A stretch of 64,000 bases of DNA from Nocardioides glacieisoli (lineage in GTDB: Bacteria; Actinomycetota; Actinomycetes; Propionibacteriales; Nocardioidaceae). The stretch spans positions 248,001-312,000 of the forward strand of contig NZ_SDWS01000005.1 in assembly GCF_004137245.1 (NCBI RefSeq), given 5' to 3'. Positions 36,436 to 44,666 of the stretch are shown here, one piece after another. Both the position numbers and the translations under genes were made by a program. Below the pieces are notes generated by a model, which saw only the letters and a program-made list of their open reading frames with translations, did no database searches and was not told the DNA's origin. The first letter of the stretch is position 1, and the number at the start of each line of letters is the position of its first letter.

Positions 36436-36820
36436 GGTGAGCGCACCGACAGCGACGGCGTACGCCGCGCGCAGCGGCACGGCGCGGACCACGGTCCGGT
36501 ACGGACCACCTCTCCACAGGAGAGGCACGCCGCCTGTGGAGCACGGCCGGATCCTGTGGAGGAGAGGGGTGAGATCTGGGGATGGGCGACCACGATCGGT
36601 GGAGGGGGAAACCCGTTCGTGCAACCCCTTGCGCGGGTCGTCCCGGACGCCGTAGAACTCTCCCTACGCAGCCCCGCAAGGGGCGGCGGGACGACTCGGA
36701 GACGAGGGTCCATCCGGCAGGGAGGCTTCGGCCGAGCTGCCGCCGCGACTGGGTGACGCAGGAGCGGGGACTCGCGGGGAAGAGGCGTCGATCGGAGGTC
36801 GTCACACGATCCGGTCAACC
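36436..36820 (+). other. Gene-free stretch, possible structured RNA
   Basis: About 385 nt between divergent radA and the LacI-type gene with no convincing coding frame. It contains three copies of CTCCACAGG (one forward near 36512, two reverse as CCTGTGGAG near 36533 and 36552), a local hairpin CCTCTC-CACAG-GAGAGG and several GC-rich stem-loop candidates (for example GTAGAACTCTCCCTAC). It ends at a perfect 15-bp hairpin that looks like a terminator although no plus-strand gene precedes it. It does not match the conserved cores of RNase P RNA, tmRNA, SRP RNA or the ydaO riboswitch as far as they can be recalled. A new small RNA is possible; no clear promoter was found. Confidence 0.4.
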
Positions 36821-36857
36821 GAAGGGCCCTTGCGACTCATACTCGCAAGGGCCCTTC
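36821..36857. terminator. Strong hairpin upstream of the LacI-type gene
   Basis: Perfect 15-bp arms (GAAGGGCCCTTGCGA at 36821-36835, complement at 36843-36857) and a 7-nt loop. It has terminator form but no gene upstream on either strand within a kilobase that would need it, apart from the unannotated stretch before it. Confidence 0.7.
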
Positions 36858-36882
36858 ACCATTTCCCGGTGCCCCCCAGGCT

Positions 36883-36909
36883 TATGCTGCGTTGAGTTGG
36901 ATCGATCAA
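36883..36909 (+). promoter_or_regulatory. Promoter and candidate LacI-type operator
   Basis: TATGCT (36883-36888) is a plausible -10 box. The near-palindrome TTGGATCGATCAA (36897-36909) with central CG, typical of LacI-family operators, covers the expected transcription start and ends 9 nt before the ATG. Autorepression is inferred. Confidence 0.45.
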
Positions 36910-36918
36910 GGGGGTGTC

Positions 36919-37962
36919 ATGGCGCGCAGTGACCACCGGTCCGGCAGCCAGCTGCCGGCCACTCCGACGACCCTTGCCGACGTCGCGGAGCGCGCGGGCG
37001 TCTCGCGGCAGACCGTCTCCAACGCGGTCAACAACCCCGACCTGCTGCGCCCCGACACCCTCGAGCGCGTGCGGCAGACGATCGCCGAGCTCGGCTACTC
37101 GCCCAACCGCGCGGCCCGCAACCTCCGCACCCGCACGTCCTCGCTGATCGGGCTGCGCTTCACCCCGGCCCAGGAGGGCACGGCCAACGCGACGATGGAC
37201 CGCTTCGTCCACTCGCTGGTCGAGGCGAGTGACGAGGCGGGCTACCACGTCCTGCTCTTCCCGGCCGACGACGAGGACCCGGTGGGTGGCTACGACAACC
37301 TGCTCCGCTCGACCGCGGTCGACGCCTTCGTCGTCACCGACACCTATCTCGGCAACCCGCAGGCCACCTGGCTCAGCCAGCAGCGGGCTCCCTTCGTCGC
37401 GTTCGGTCGGCCGTGGGACGACGACGTCGCCCGCCACGTGTGGGTCGACGTCGACGGCGCTGCCGGGACCCGCCTCGCGACGCAGCACCTCATCGACCGC
37501 GGCCACACCCGCATCGCGTGGATCGGGTGGCGCAAGGACTCGCCCATCGGCGAGGACCGCCGTGCGGGCTGGCTCTCGACGATGCACGCCAACGGCCTGC
37601 CGACCACGGGGCTGGCCTCACGCGTCGAGGACGTCGTGCACAGCGGCGCCGAGGCGGCGGCCGTGCTCCTCGACGAGTCCGAGCCGACCGCCTTCGTCTG
37701 CGCGTCCGACACCCTCGCCATGGGCGTGCTCCACACCCTCTGGATCCGCCAGCTCGCCCCCGGTCGCGACATCGCAGTGGTCGGCTTCGACGACTCGCAG
37801 GTGGCGCAGGTCTTCCCGGTGGGCCTGACGTCCGTACGCCAACCGCTCGAGGACGTCGCGGTCGAGATCGTCCGGACCCTGCGCGCGCTGCTCGCGCACC
37901 AGCCGGTCGAGGCGCGCGGCGTGCTGCTCGAGCCGTCGCTGGTGATCCGCGAGTCGAGCTAG
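36919..37962 (+). CDS. LacI-family transcriptional regulator
   Basis: 347 residues. N-terminal LacI helix-turn-helix (TTLADVAERAGVSRQTVSNAVNNPDLLRPDTLERV, about 15-50) with the hinge helix, then a periplasmic-binding-protein-like effector domain (HVWVDVDGAAGTRLATQHLIDRGHTRIAWIG, VVGFDDSQVAQ). Presumably senses a sugar or nucleoside. No catabolic genes are adjacent, so its targets lie elsewhere or it acts globally. AAGGGGG precedes the ATG. Convergent with the methyltransferase gene. Confidence 0.9.
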   Translation: MARSDHRSGSQLPATPTTLADVAERAGVSRQTVSNAVNNPDLLRPDTLERVRQTIAELGYSPNRAARNLRTRTSSLIGLRFTPAQEGTANATMDRFVHSLVEASDEAGYHVLLFPADDEDPVGGYDNLLRSTAVDAFVVTDTYLGNPQATWLSQQRAPFVAFGRPWDDDVARHVWVDVDGAAGTRLATQHLIDRGHTRIAWIGWRKDSPIGEDRRAGWLSTMHANGLPTTGLASRVEDVVHSGAEAAAVLLDESEPTAFVCASDTLAMGVLHTLWIRQLAPGRDIAVVGFDDSQVAQVFPVGLTSVRQPLEDVAVEIVRTLRALLAHQPVEARGVLLEPSLVIRESS

Positions 37963-38010
37963 CCCTTCGTGTGGGCGTGCCGCCCCTTCTTGCCGAGCTC
38001 GGCGCAGCGA

Positions 38011-38694
38011 CTAGAAGTGGCGCCACCAGAGGTTGACGGCGTAGTCGACCTCGGTGCCGGTGTGCTCGGCGAGCGCTGCCTCGGCGACCGCGGGCGGCAG
38101 CTCGATGCGGACCACGGCCTCGAGCGCCTCGCGTGACGTGAACGACCAGCCCATGTCGATCTCCCGCCGGCTCCAGCCGTGGCTCGACCAGAACTGCTCC
38201 ACCGCCGCGGCGTCGACCTCGGGGTAGCCGCGGCCGAACCAGCGGCCGAAGGTGGACCTCGTCGGGTCGTTGTCGATCACGAACGCCGTGCCGCCGCGGC
38301 GTACGACGCGGTCGAGCTCGCGCAGCCCCGGCTCGGACCCGGGGCCGAAGAAGTAGGCCCACCGCGCGTGGACCACGTCCACCGACGCGTCACGCACCGG
38401 CAGCGACTCGGCCATGCCCTTGACCACGGTGACGTTCTTCAGCCGCTTCGTACGCCGTCTCGCGAGCGACACGAGCGGTGGGTGCGGCTCGGCCCCGATC
38501 ACCTGCGCCGCCGACTCGGCCCACTGCGGCAGGTGGAACCCGGTGCCGCAGCCGACGTCGAGCATCGTGCGGCCCGACCAGTCGCCGAGCTCCTGCATCG
38601 CGGCGACGATGCGGCCGTGCGGGTCGGCGGCCCGGTTCTCGACCTCGTAGACCTCGGGCGTGTGCCAGATGTTGGGGGAGGGGCGCGGCTTCAC
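38011..38694 (-). CDS. Class I SAM-dependent methyltransferase
   Basis: 227 residues with the SAM-binding motif MLDVGCGTGFHLPQ, an acidic loop after the second strand (GAEPHPPL) and GMAESLPVRDASVDVVHARW typical of small-molecule methyltransferases. The start is GTG at 38694, 2 nt after the stop of the VOC gene, so the two form an operon. Substrate unknown. Confidence 0.82.
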   Translation of the reverse strand: MKPRPSPNIWHTPEVYEVENRAADPHGRIVAAMQELGDWSGRTMLDVGCGTGFHLPQWAESAAQVIGAEPHPPLVSLARRRTKRLKNVTVVKGMAESLPVRDASVDVVHARWAYFFGPGSEPGLRELDRVVRRGGTAFVIDNDPTRSTFGRWFGRGYPEVDAAAVEQFWSSHGWSRREIDMGWSFTSREALEAVVRIELPPAVAEAALAEHTGTEVDYAVNLWWRHF

Positions 38695-38696
38695 GC

Positions 38697-39335
38697 TCAG
38701 ATGCGCACGAGGCCGTTCGGCGTCTGCAGCTGGACCGCGACGATGCCGGGGGTGCCGTTGGGGGCGACCCACTCGACCTTGATGTCCTCGAGCGGGGCCT
38801 CGACGGTCTCCCCGAGCCACTCGCTCACGCGCTGCGGGTCGCCGGCGATCTCCAGGCAGGCCAGCGAGAAGTCGCCCGTGGCGCCGTGGCTGGGGTGCAG
38901 GTCGGAGGGCGACTGCCAGTGGATGAAGTAGGGGAGCTGCGGGTCGTTGAGCAGGCCGTTGACGCCGACCTGCTGCCAGAGCAGCTCGGTGCCGTCGGGG
39001 CGGTGGCGGTTGCCCTTGACGGCCTCACGGCCCAGGCGCTCCTCGACGGGGGTGATGTCGTCGACGGAGACGACCCAGCCCATCCAGCCGCCGCCGAGGG
39101 CGGAGCGGGCGCGTACGGCCTGGCCGAAGGGGGCCTTGTCGCTGGCGGGGTGGTCGAGCACCTCGACGATCTCGAGGTAGATGTCGCCGGCCAGCGGCAG
39201 GATCATGTTGCGGGTACCGAAGCGTGGGTGCACGCCTCCGGTGGTGAAGTCCGTGCCGAGCAGCCCCCCGATGCGCTGGGCGGTGCTGGCAAGTCCATCA
39301 GGTCCGGCGGCGAAGCTGACGTGGTCCAGGCGCAT
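38697..39335 (-). CDS. VOC-family (glyoxalase-like) protein
   Basis: 212 residues. A glyoxalase-like N-terminus (MRLDHVSFAAGPDGLASTAQRIGGLLG), FGTRNMILPLAGDIYLEIVEVLDHP and further VOC-type strands, with His and Glu residues positioned as possible metal ligands. Similar proteins are common single genes in Nocardioides-like genomes; the reaction is unknown. An ATG at 39335 fits the domain better than more distal in-frame starts. Shares a transcript with the downstream methyltransferase gene. Confidence 0.75.
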   Translation of the reverse strand: MRLDHVSFAAGPDGLASTAQRIGGLLGTDFTTGGVHPRFGTRNMILPLAGDIYLEIVEVLDHPASDKAPFGQAVRARSALGGGWMGWVVSVDDITPVEERLGREAVKGNRHRPDGTELLWQQVGVNGLLNDPQLPYFIHWQSPSDLHPSHGATGDFSLACLEIAGDPQRVSEWLGETVEAPLEDIKVEWVAPNGTPGIVAVQLQTPNGLVRI

Positions 39336-39387
39336 ACGAAGATTCTCAACATGCGGTCGGTGGCCCTTGACACCGGGGTCCGAATAT

Positions 39388-39399
39388 CTCGACGTCAAG
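39388..39399. promoter_or_regulatory. Palindrome upstream of the VOC gene
   Basis: CTCGACGTCAAG, a near-perfect 12-bp palindrome 53 nt before the VOC start, flanked by A/T bases (ATAT) in an otherwise GC-rich stretch. Probably an operator; the regulator is unknown. Confidence 0.4.
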
Positions 39400-39441
39400 C
39401 CATTCGGCGCCGTGGAATCCGTGGTGCCGACGCCAGCCCGG

Positions 39442-40218
39442 TCAGCGGGGGTCGGCCGGATGCAGGGCGAGCGCGGATCGGGAGCGCACGTGCGCCTCGC
39501 AGTGGCGCACCAGCTCGACGTACGCCTCGCGTCCCATCAGCTCCACCAGCTCGGCCTCGTGGGTGACGAAGACGGGCTCGAGCGCGACGTGCGCCTCGGT
39601 GTTGCCGGAGCAGTACCAGTCGAGGTCGTGGCCGCCCGGGCCCCACCCGCGGCGGTCGTACTCGCCGATCGAGACCTCGGTGTACGACGTGCCGTCCTGC
39701 CGCTCGACGGGGCGGTACTGCCGGCGGATCGGCAGCTGCCAGCAGACGTCGGGCTTGGTCTCGAGCGGGTTGCGACCCTGGCGCAGCGCGAGGCCGTGCA
39801 GTGCGCAGCCGGCCCCGACGTGGCCGGAGTCGTTGGTGAAGTCGGTGCGGTTGTGGAACACGCACGCCTGCTGGCCGTCGACCTCGACGGCCAGGGTCTT
39901 GCGCTCGCCGTCGTCGTCGGTCTCGATCCAGTCCGACTTCCTGGCCTTGCGGCCCGGGTGCAGCTGCCAGTCGTCCGGAGTGAGCTGGTCGACGAAGCCG
40001 GCGACCCGCTTCTCGTCGTCCTTGTCGGCGAAGTGGGCGCCGAGCGTGCAGCAGCCGACGTCGGGCGCATCGGCGTAGATGCCCTGGCAGCCCTGGCCGA
40101 AGATGCACATGTAGGCGGACGTCAGCCAGGTGAGGTCGCAGCGGAACACCTGGTCCCCGTCGGCCGGGTCGACGAACTCGACGTACGCGCGGGGAAAGAC
40201 CAGGTCGACTTCGGGCAC
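39442..40218 (-). CDS. Conserved Cys-rich protein, Rv0495c type
   Basis: 258 residues, conserved across actinobacteria next to the exopolyphosphatase gene. Cys and His clusters stand out: [28 protein letters not shown] near residue 40-65, [25 protein letters not shown] and DVCWQLP. They resemble a metal or iron-sulfur binding (YkgJ-like) fold. No signal peptide, so cytosolic. Function unknown. GTG at 40218 follows a TAGGCT box by 6 nt. Divergent from ppx, with the two -10 boxes 1 bp apart. Confidence 0.75.
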   Translation of the reverse strand: MPEVDLVFPRAYVEFVDPADGDQVFRCDLTWLTSAYMCIFGQGCQGIYADAPDVGCCTLGAHFADKDDEKRVAGFVDQLTPDDWQLHPGRKARKSDWIETDDDGERKTLAVEVDGQQACVFHNRTDFTNDSGHVGAGCALHGLALRQGRNPLETKPDVCWQLPIRRQYRPVERQDGTSYTEVSIGEYDRRGWGPGGHDLDWYCSGNTEAHVALEPVFVTHEAELVELMGREAYVELVRHCEAHVRSRSALALHPADPR

Positions 40219-40224
40219 TCGCCG

Positions 40225-40230
40225 AGCCTA
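40225..40230 (-). promoter_or_regulatory. Leaderless -10 box for the Cys-rich protein gene
   Basis: TAGGCT on the minus strand, 6 nt before the GTG at 40218. Confidence 0.6.
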
Positions 40231-40231
40231 G

Positions 40232-40237
40232 TAGTTT
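40232..40237 (+). promoter_or_regulatory. Leaderless -10 box for ppx
   Basis: TAGTTT, 7 nt before the ATG at 40245; 1 bp from the divergent box. Confidence 0.6.
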
Positions 40238-40244
40238 GGGTGTC

Positions 40245-41189
40245 ATGCGCCTGGGCGTCCTCGACATCGGCTCCAACACCGGCCACCTGCTGGTGGTCGA
40301 TGCGCACGGCGGAGCCGCTCCGCTGCCGGCGTCCTCGCACAAGCAGCCGCTGCGGCTCGCCGAGCACCTCGACGAGGACGGAGCCGTCACCAAGAAGGGC
40401 ATCACGGCCCTCACCGACTTCTGCGCCTCCGCGACCGAGATCGCCGAGGACAAGGGCTGCGAGGAGATGCTCGGCTTCGCGACCTCTGCGGTCCGCGACG
40501 CCGTCAACTCCCACGACGTCCTCGCGCACGTCGAGAAGCACAGCGGGGTGAGGCTGGAGGTGCTCTCCGGCGAGGACGAGGCGCGCCTCACGTTCCTGGC
40601 CGTACGCCGCTGGTTCGGCTGGTCGGCCGGCCGGCTCGCGGTCTTCGACATCGGCGGCGGTTCGCTGGAGATCGCCGGTGGCACCGACGAGAACCCCGAC
40701 GTGGCCTGGTCGCTGCCGCTGGGCGCGGCGCGGCTGGCGAGGGCGTGGTTCGGCGGCGAACGACCGTCGGACGACGACATCCGCGACCTGCGCAAGCAGA
40801 TCCGCGCCGAGATCGCCCGCGACGCCGGGCACCTGCTGCGCCCCGGCGTCCCCGACCGCGCGGCCGCCACGTCGAAGACGTTCCGCTCCCTCGCCCGCAT
40901 CTGCGGCGCCGCACCCAGTGGCGACGGCCCGCTCGTGCCGCGGGTGCTGGAGCTGTCGACCCTCTCTGAGTGGATCCCCAAGCTGATGGACATGTCGCCC
41001 GAGGAGCTCGCCGACCTGCCGGGCGTGTCCCCGAGCCGGACCCACCAGATCGTGCCGGGTGCGCTCGTCGCCGAGGCCTGCATGGACATCTTCGACCTCT
41101 CCGAGCTGGAGATCTGCCCGTGGGCGTTGCGCGAGGGCGTCATCCTCGAGCGCCTCGACCAGATCTCGGTCGTGACGAGGTCGCGCTGA
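40245..41189 (+). CDS. ppx: Exopolyphosphatase, Ppx/GppA family
   Basis: 314 residues, short Ppx1-type enzyme of actinobacteria (the same neighbourhood as Rv0496). N-terminal ASKHA motif ([21 protein letters not shown]), the second phosphate loop ([14 protein letters not shown]) and the E/D residues of the family are present. Hydrolyses terminal phosphates of polyphosphate or (p)ppGpp-related substrates. It lacks the C-terminal HD domain of E. coli Ppx. Followed after 4 nt by the isomerase gene. Confidence 0.9.
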   Translation: MRLGVLDIGSNTGHLLVVDAHGGAAPLPASSHKQPLRLAEHLDEDGAVTKKGITALTDFCASATEIAEDKGCEEMLGFATSAVRDAVNSHDVLAHVEKHSGVRLEVLSGEDEARLTFLAVRRWFGWSAGRLAVFDIGGGSLEIAGGTDENPDVAWSLPLGAARLARAWFGGERPSDDDIRDLRKQIRAEIARDAGHLLRPGVPDRAAATSKTFRSLARICGAAPSGDGPLVPRVLELSTLSEWIPKLMDMSPEELADLPGVSPSRTHQIVPGALVAEACMDIFDLSELEICPWALREGVILERLDQISVVTRSR

Positions 41190-41193
41190 TCCC

Positions 41194-41997
41194 ATGAGCG
41201 TCGACAACGGGCCGCTCATCGGCCTCTCCACCGCCTCGGTCTACCCCGAGTCGACGGCGCACGCCTTCGGGTGGGCGGCGTCGCTGGGCTACGACGCGGT
41301 CGAGGTGATGGTCGGCATCGACGCGCTGAGCCAGCAGGTCGACGCGGTCAAGAAGCTCAGCGACCACCACCAGGTGCCGATCTGCGCGGTCCACGCACCG
41401 TGCCTGCTCTTCACGCAGCGGGTCTGGGGCACCGACCCGTGGGGCAAGCTCGAGAGGTCGGCGGAGATGGCCGAGGCGGTCGGCGCCGACGTCGTCGTCG
41501 TACATCCTCCGTTCCGGTGGCAGAAGGACTACGCCGCCGGTTTCGTCGAGGGCATCGCGTCGCTGGAGGCACGCACCGGCATCGCCTTCGCGGTCGAGAA
41601 CATGTATCCGTGGCGCGCCTCGTCGCGCCGCGGCATGGAGATGTACCTGCCCGGCTGGGACCCCAGCGATGAGCCGTACGCCAACACGACCATCGACCTG
41701 TCGCACGCCGCGATCGCGAAGAGCGACGTCGTCGAGATGGCCGAGCGGATGGGCGACTCGCTGCGCCACATCCACCTGACCGACGGGTCCGGCTCGGCCA
41801 AGGACGAGCACCTGGTGCCGGGGCGCGGCGTGATGCAGGCCGAGGAGTTCCTGCAGCACCTCACGCGCACCGGCTTCGCCGGCCACGTCGTGCTCGAGAT
41901 CAACACCCGGCGCTGCGCCAACCGCGAGGAGCGCGAGGCCGACCTCGCCGAGTCGCTGGAGTTCGCGCGGGCGCACCTCGGCGTCACGACCCCATGA
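41194..41997 (+). CDS. Sugar phosphate isomerase/epimerase-like TIM barrel
   Basis: 267 residues of the AP endonuclease 2-like TIM barrel family (Rv0498 position). Metal-binding type residues appear in [42 protein letters not shown] and VLEINTRR. Usually annotated as sugar phosphate isomerase or xylose isomerase-like; the substrate is unknown. 4 nt after ppx and ATGA overlap with the TetR gene, so part of that operon. Confidence 0.8.
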   Translation: MSVDNGPLIGLSTASVYPESTAHAFGWAASLGYDAVEVMVGIDALSQQVDAVKKLSDHHQVPICAVHAPCLLFTQRVWGTDPWGKLERSAEMAEAVGADVVVVHPPFRWQKDYAAGFVEGIASLEARTGIAFAVENMYPWRASSRRGMEMYLPGWDPSDEPYANTTIDLSHAAIAKSDVVEMAERMGDSLRHIHLTDGSGSAKDEHLVPGRGVMQAEEFLQHLTRTGFAGHVVLEINTRRCANREEREADLAESLEFARAHLGVTTP

Positions 41998-42581
41998 CGG
42001 TCTCCCGGGGGCGCCGTCCCGGCGCTCCCGACACCCGCGCCGAGGTGCTGGCCGCTGCCCGCACATCCTTTGCGGAGAAGGGCTTCCGCGGCACGACCAT
42101 CCGCGCCATCGCCTCCGCCGCCGGCGTCGACCCCGCCCTCGTGCACCACTACTTCGGCACGAAGGACGACCTCTTCGTCGCCGCGCTGCAGATCCCGGTC
42201 GACCCGCGCGAGGTCCTCGCGCCGGTCGTGGCCGCCGGGCCGGACGGCGCCGGCGAGCGCCTGCTGCGGACCTTGCTCTCGGTCTGGGACGACCCCGAGC
42301 TCCAGCCCGGTCTGGTCGCGCTCGCCCGGTCGCTGGTCTCGGACGACAGCGCGAGCCTGGTGCGCGACGGCTTCATCCCGGTCGTGGTCGGACCGGTGCT
42401 CGCGAGCCTGGTCCCCGACCGTCCCGAGGTGCGGGTCCCGCTCGTCGCCAGCCAGATCATCGGCCTGATCGTCACCCGCTACGTCGTCGCCCTCCCGCCG
42501 CTCGCGCTCATGCCGAGCGAGGACGTGGTCGCCCGCGTGGGCCCCACGCTCCAGCGCTACCTGACCGGCGACCTGCCCTAG
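41994..42581 (+). CDS. TetR-family transcriptional regulator
   Basis: 195 residues with an N-terminal TetR helix-turn-helix ([45 protein letters not shown], about 15-58) and a helical effector domain of the TetR_C type found in drug-efflux regulators. ATGA overlap with the isomerase gene. An ABC exporter follows after a 200-nt gap with a repeat element, and may be its target; this is inferred from position. Confidence 0.85.
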   Translation: MTVSRGRRPGAPDTRAEVLAAARTSFAEKGFRGTTIRAIASAAGVDPALVHHYFGTKDDLFVAALQIPVDPREVLAPVVAAGPDGAGERLLRTLLSVWDDPELQPGLVALARSLVSDDSASLVRDGFIPVVVGPVLASLVPDRPEVRVPLVASQIIGLIVTRYVVALPPLALMPSEDVVARVGPTLQRYLTGDLP

Positions 42582-42602
42582 GTCGTCGTACGACCGTCCG
42601 TC

Positions 42603-42738
42603 CGAGCGGTGATCCAGCCACATTCGGTGCTGGCGGAACGTGGCTGTGCCACCGCTGACCGGCGCGCCTCCTGGAAACACGCCCATGGGCGGTGGTCCAG
42701 CCACCTTCGGCGGCCAGGAAATGTGGCTGGACCACCGC
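42603..42738. repeat. Composite palindromic repeat, family C copy 2
   Basis: Unit 1 at 42603-42656 (arms GCGGTGATCCAGCCACATT and AACGTGGCTGTGCCACCGC, imperfect) and unit 2 at 42689-42738 (perfect 16-bp arms GCGGTGGTCCAGCCAC and complement), with a spacer of about 31 nt that reads GGCGCGCC...ACACGC. The spacer runs in the opposite direction to copy 1. Confidence 0.85.
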
Positions 42739-42770
42739 GCGACGGGGTTGACGCACCCTCGACCCCGGAG

Positions 42771-42776
42771 CACAAT
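42771..42776 (+). promoter_or_regulatory. Leaderless -10 box for the ABC exporter
   Basis: CACAAT, 7 nt before the ATG at 42784; the same box and spacing as before dacB. Confidence 0.55.
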
Positions 42777-42783
42777 TCAACGC

Positions 42784-43494
42784 ATGATGAAAAACGTCGT
42801 GGAGGTCCGCGACCTCGTCGTCGTACGCGGTTCGCGGGAGGTGCTGCCCGGTATCTCGCTGGACGTCCAGGCCGGGGTCACCGGGTTGCTGGGGCCGAGC
42901 GGGTGCGGCAAGACCACGCTGATGCGCTGCCTGGTCGGCGCCCAGCAGGTGAGGTCGGGCACCGTCGAGGTGCTGGGGGAGCCGGCAGGCAGCGCGCCGC
43001 TGCGCACGCGGGTCGGCTACGTCACCCAGGCCGCGAGCGTGTACGACGACCTCACGGTGGCGGAGAACCTGAGGTTCTTCGCCCGCGTGCTCGGCGTGGA
43101 CCCCGCATCGGTCGACGAGGCGATCGGGTCGGTCGACCTCTCGAGCTACCGCGACCAGGTGGTCTCGCGACTCTCCGGTGGGCAGCGCAGCCGCGTCAGC
43201 CTCGCCGTCGCACTGCTAGGCCAGCCCGACCTGCTGGTGCTCGACGAGCCGACCGTCGGGCTCGACCCGGTGCTGCGCCGCGACCTGTGGCAGCTCTTCC
43301 ACCGGATCGCCGACGCCGGCGCGGCCGTCCTCGTGTCCAGCCACGTCATGGACGAGGCCGAGCGGTGCCACCGGCTGCTGCTCATGCGGGAGGGCCAGAT
43401 CATCGCCGACGGGCCGCCCGACGAGATCCGCGAGCGCACCGGGGCCGCCGACATCGAGCAGGCCTTCCTCCACCTCGTCGAGGCGACGTCGTGA
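42784..43494 (+). CDS. ABC exporter ATP-binding protein
   Basis: 236 residues. Walker A GPSGCGKTT, signature LSGGQRSRVSLAVAL, Walker B LLVLDEPTVGLD and switch histidine SSH. The protein is of the DrrA/NodI-like drug or antibiotic exporter type. ATG at 42784 (a second ATG follows at once). GTGA overlap with the permease gene. The adjacent TetR gene suggests inducible efflux. Confidence 0.9.
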   Translation: MMKNVVEVRDLVVVRGSREVLPGISLDVQAGVTGLLGPSGCGKTTLMRCLVGAQQVRSGTVEVLGEPAGSAPLRTRVGYVTQAASVYDDLTVAENLRFFARVLGVDPASVDEAIGSVDLSSYRDQVVSRLSGGQRSRVSLAVALLGQPDLLVLDEPTVGLDPVLRRDLWQLFHRIADAGAAVLVSSHVMDEAERCHRLLLMREGQIIADGPPDEIRERTGAADIEQAFLHLVEATS

Positions 43495-44228
43495 GCGCCC
43501 GGATCACCCTCGCCGTCGCCGGCCGAGTGCTGACGCAGGTCCGTCGCGACCATCGCACCCTGGCGATGCTGCTGGTCGTCCCGTGCGTCCTGATCAGCCT
43601 GCTGTGGTGGATGTTCGACGACCTCCCGGGCGACCTGTTCGACCGCTTCGGACCCGGCCTGCTGGCGATGTTCCCCTTCATCGTGATGTTCCTCGTCACC
43701 AGCGTGACCACCCTGCGCGAGCGCGGCAGCGGCACCCTCGAGCGGCTGCTGACGATGCCGATGGGCCGGCTCGACTTCCTCCTCGGGTACGCCCTCGCCT
43801 TCGGCCTGCTCGCCGCCGTGCAGGCGGCGCTCGCCGTCGGCGTGAGTGTCGGGCTGCTCGGCCTCGACGTCAACGGCCCGGTCTGGCTGCTCGGCGTCGT
43901 CGCGGTCGTCGACGCCGTCCTCGGCACGGCGCTCGGCCTGCTGGTCAGCGCGTTCGCGACGACGGAGTTCCAGGCGGTGCAGTTCATGCCGGCCTTCGTG
44001 CTCCCGCAGATCCTGCTGTGCGGGCTCTTCGTGCCGCGCGACGCGATGCCGGGCGTGCTGGAGGCGATCAGCAACGTCCTGCCGCTGTCGTACGCCGTCG
44101 ACGCGATGCAGGAGCTCGTCGGGAGCGCCGACCAGGCCGAGGTCTGGCGCGACGTCCTGGTCGTGGCGGTCTTCGCGCTGGCGGCCCTGGGGCTGGGCGC
44201 CGCGACCCTCAGGCGACGGACTCCGTAG
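43491..44228 (+). CDS. ABC-2 type exporter permease
   Basis: 245 residues, six membrane segments, ABC-2 family (DrrB-like). The loop TTLRERGSGTLERLLTMPMGRLDFLLGY is the typical coupling and signature region. GTG start within the ATPase stop codon. The 3' end overlaps the convergent membrane protein gene by 20 nt. Confidence 0.88.
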   Translation: MSARITLAVAGRVLTQVRRDHRTLAMLLVVPCVLISLLWWMFDDLPGDLFDRFGPGLLAMFPFIVMFLVTSVTTLRERGSGTLERLLTMPMGRLDFLLGYALAFGLLAAVQAALAVGVSVGLLGLDVNGPVWLLGVVAVVDAVLGTALGLLVSAFATTEFQAVQFMPAFVLPQILLCGLFVPRDAMPGVLEAISNVLPLSYAVDAMQELVGSADQAEVWRDVLVVAVFALAALGLGAATLRRRTP

Positions 44229-44583
44229 CCCGGTCGGCCCGCGAGAACAGCCACGCCGCGAACGCGAAGAGGACGGCGTACATCCCGGTCAGCATGACGA
44301 CGTCGACCAGCGATGCGCTGGCGCGGTCGGTCGCGACGACGACCACCGACCAGGCTCCCGCCAGCAGCGTGGCGACAGCGGCGGCGGCAAGGGCGAGGGC
44401 CATCCCGGCGGGGCGGAACCGCACGACGAGGGCGCCGAGCAGGGCGACTGCGGGGCCGAGCAGGTAGACCGCGTCGCGGTCTCCGTCGCCGACGATCCCG
44501 AGCGCGCCGATCCCGAACAGCAGGAGGAGCACGGTGCCGATCGAGACACCCAGGGCAAGGAGGTAGCGGGAGGTCGAGGTCAT
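44209..44583 (-). CDS. Small membrane protein of unknown function
   Basis: 124 residues with four membrane segments (YLLALGVSIGTVLLLLFGIGAL, LLGPAVALLGALVV, ALALAAAAVATLLAGAWSVVVVA, VVMLTGMYAVLFAFAAWLF). No family recognised. A TAGCGT box 7 nt before the ATG supports expression. The 3' end overlaps that of the exporter permease gene by 20 nt in opposite direction. Confidence 0.65.
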   Translation of the reverse strand: MTSTSRYLLALGVSIGTVLLLLFGIGALGIVGDGDRDAVYLLGPAVALLGALVVRFRPAGMALALAAAAVATLLAGAWSVVVVATDRASASLVDVVMLTGMYAVLFAFAAWLFSRADRATESVA

Positions 44584-44590
44584 GGATCCG

Positions 44591-44596
44591 ACGCTA
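44591..44596 (-). promoter_or_regulatory. Leaderless -10 box for the small membrane protein
   Basis: TAGCGT on the minus strand, 7 nt before the ATG at 44583. Confidence 0.55.
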
Positions 44597-44653
44597 GGCG
44601 CGGACAGCAGCGGGAGGGGTGGAGGAGGTGTGAAGGTCTGGTGCAGATCGGCG

Positions 44654-44659
44654 TAGCCT
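44654..44659 (+). promoter_or_regulatory. Leaderless -10 box for proline dehydrogenase
   Basis: TAGCCT, 7 nt before the ATG at 44667. Confidence 0.6.
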
Positions 44660-44666
44660 TCTGGTC

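Noticed and set aside
36436..36820. RNase P RNA, tmRNA or SRP RNA
   Set aside because: None of the conserved core sequences of these RNAs was found in the stretch on either strand.
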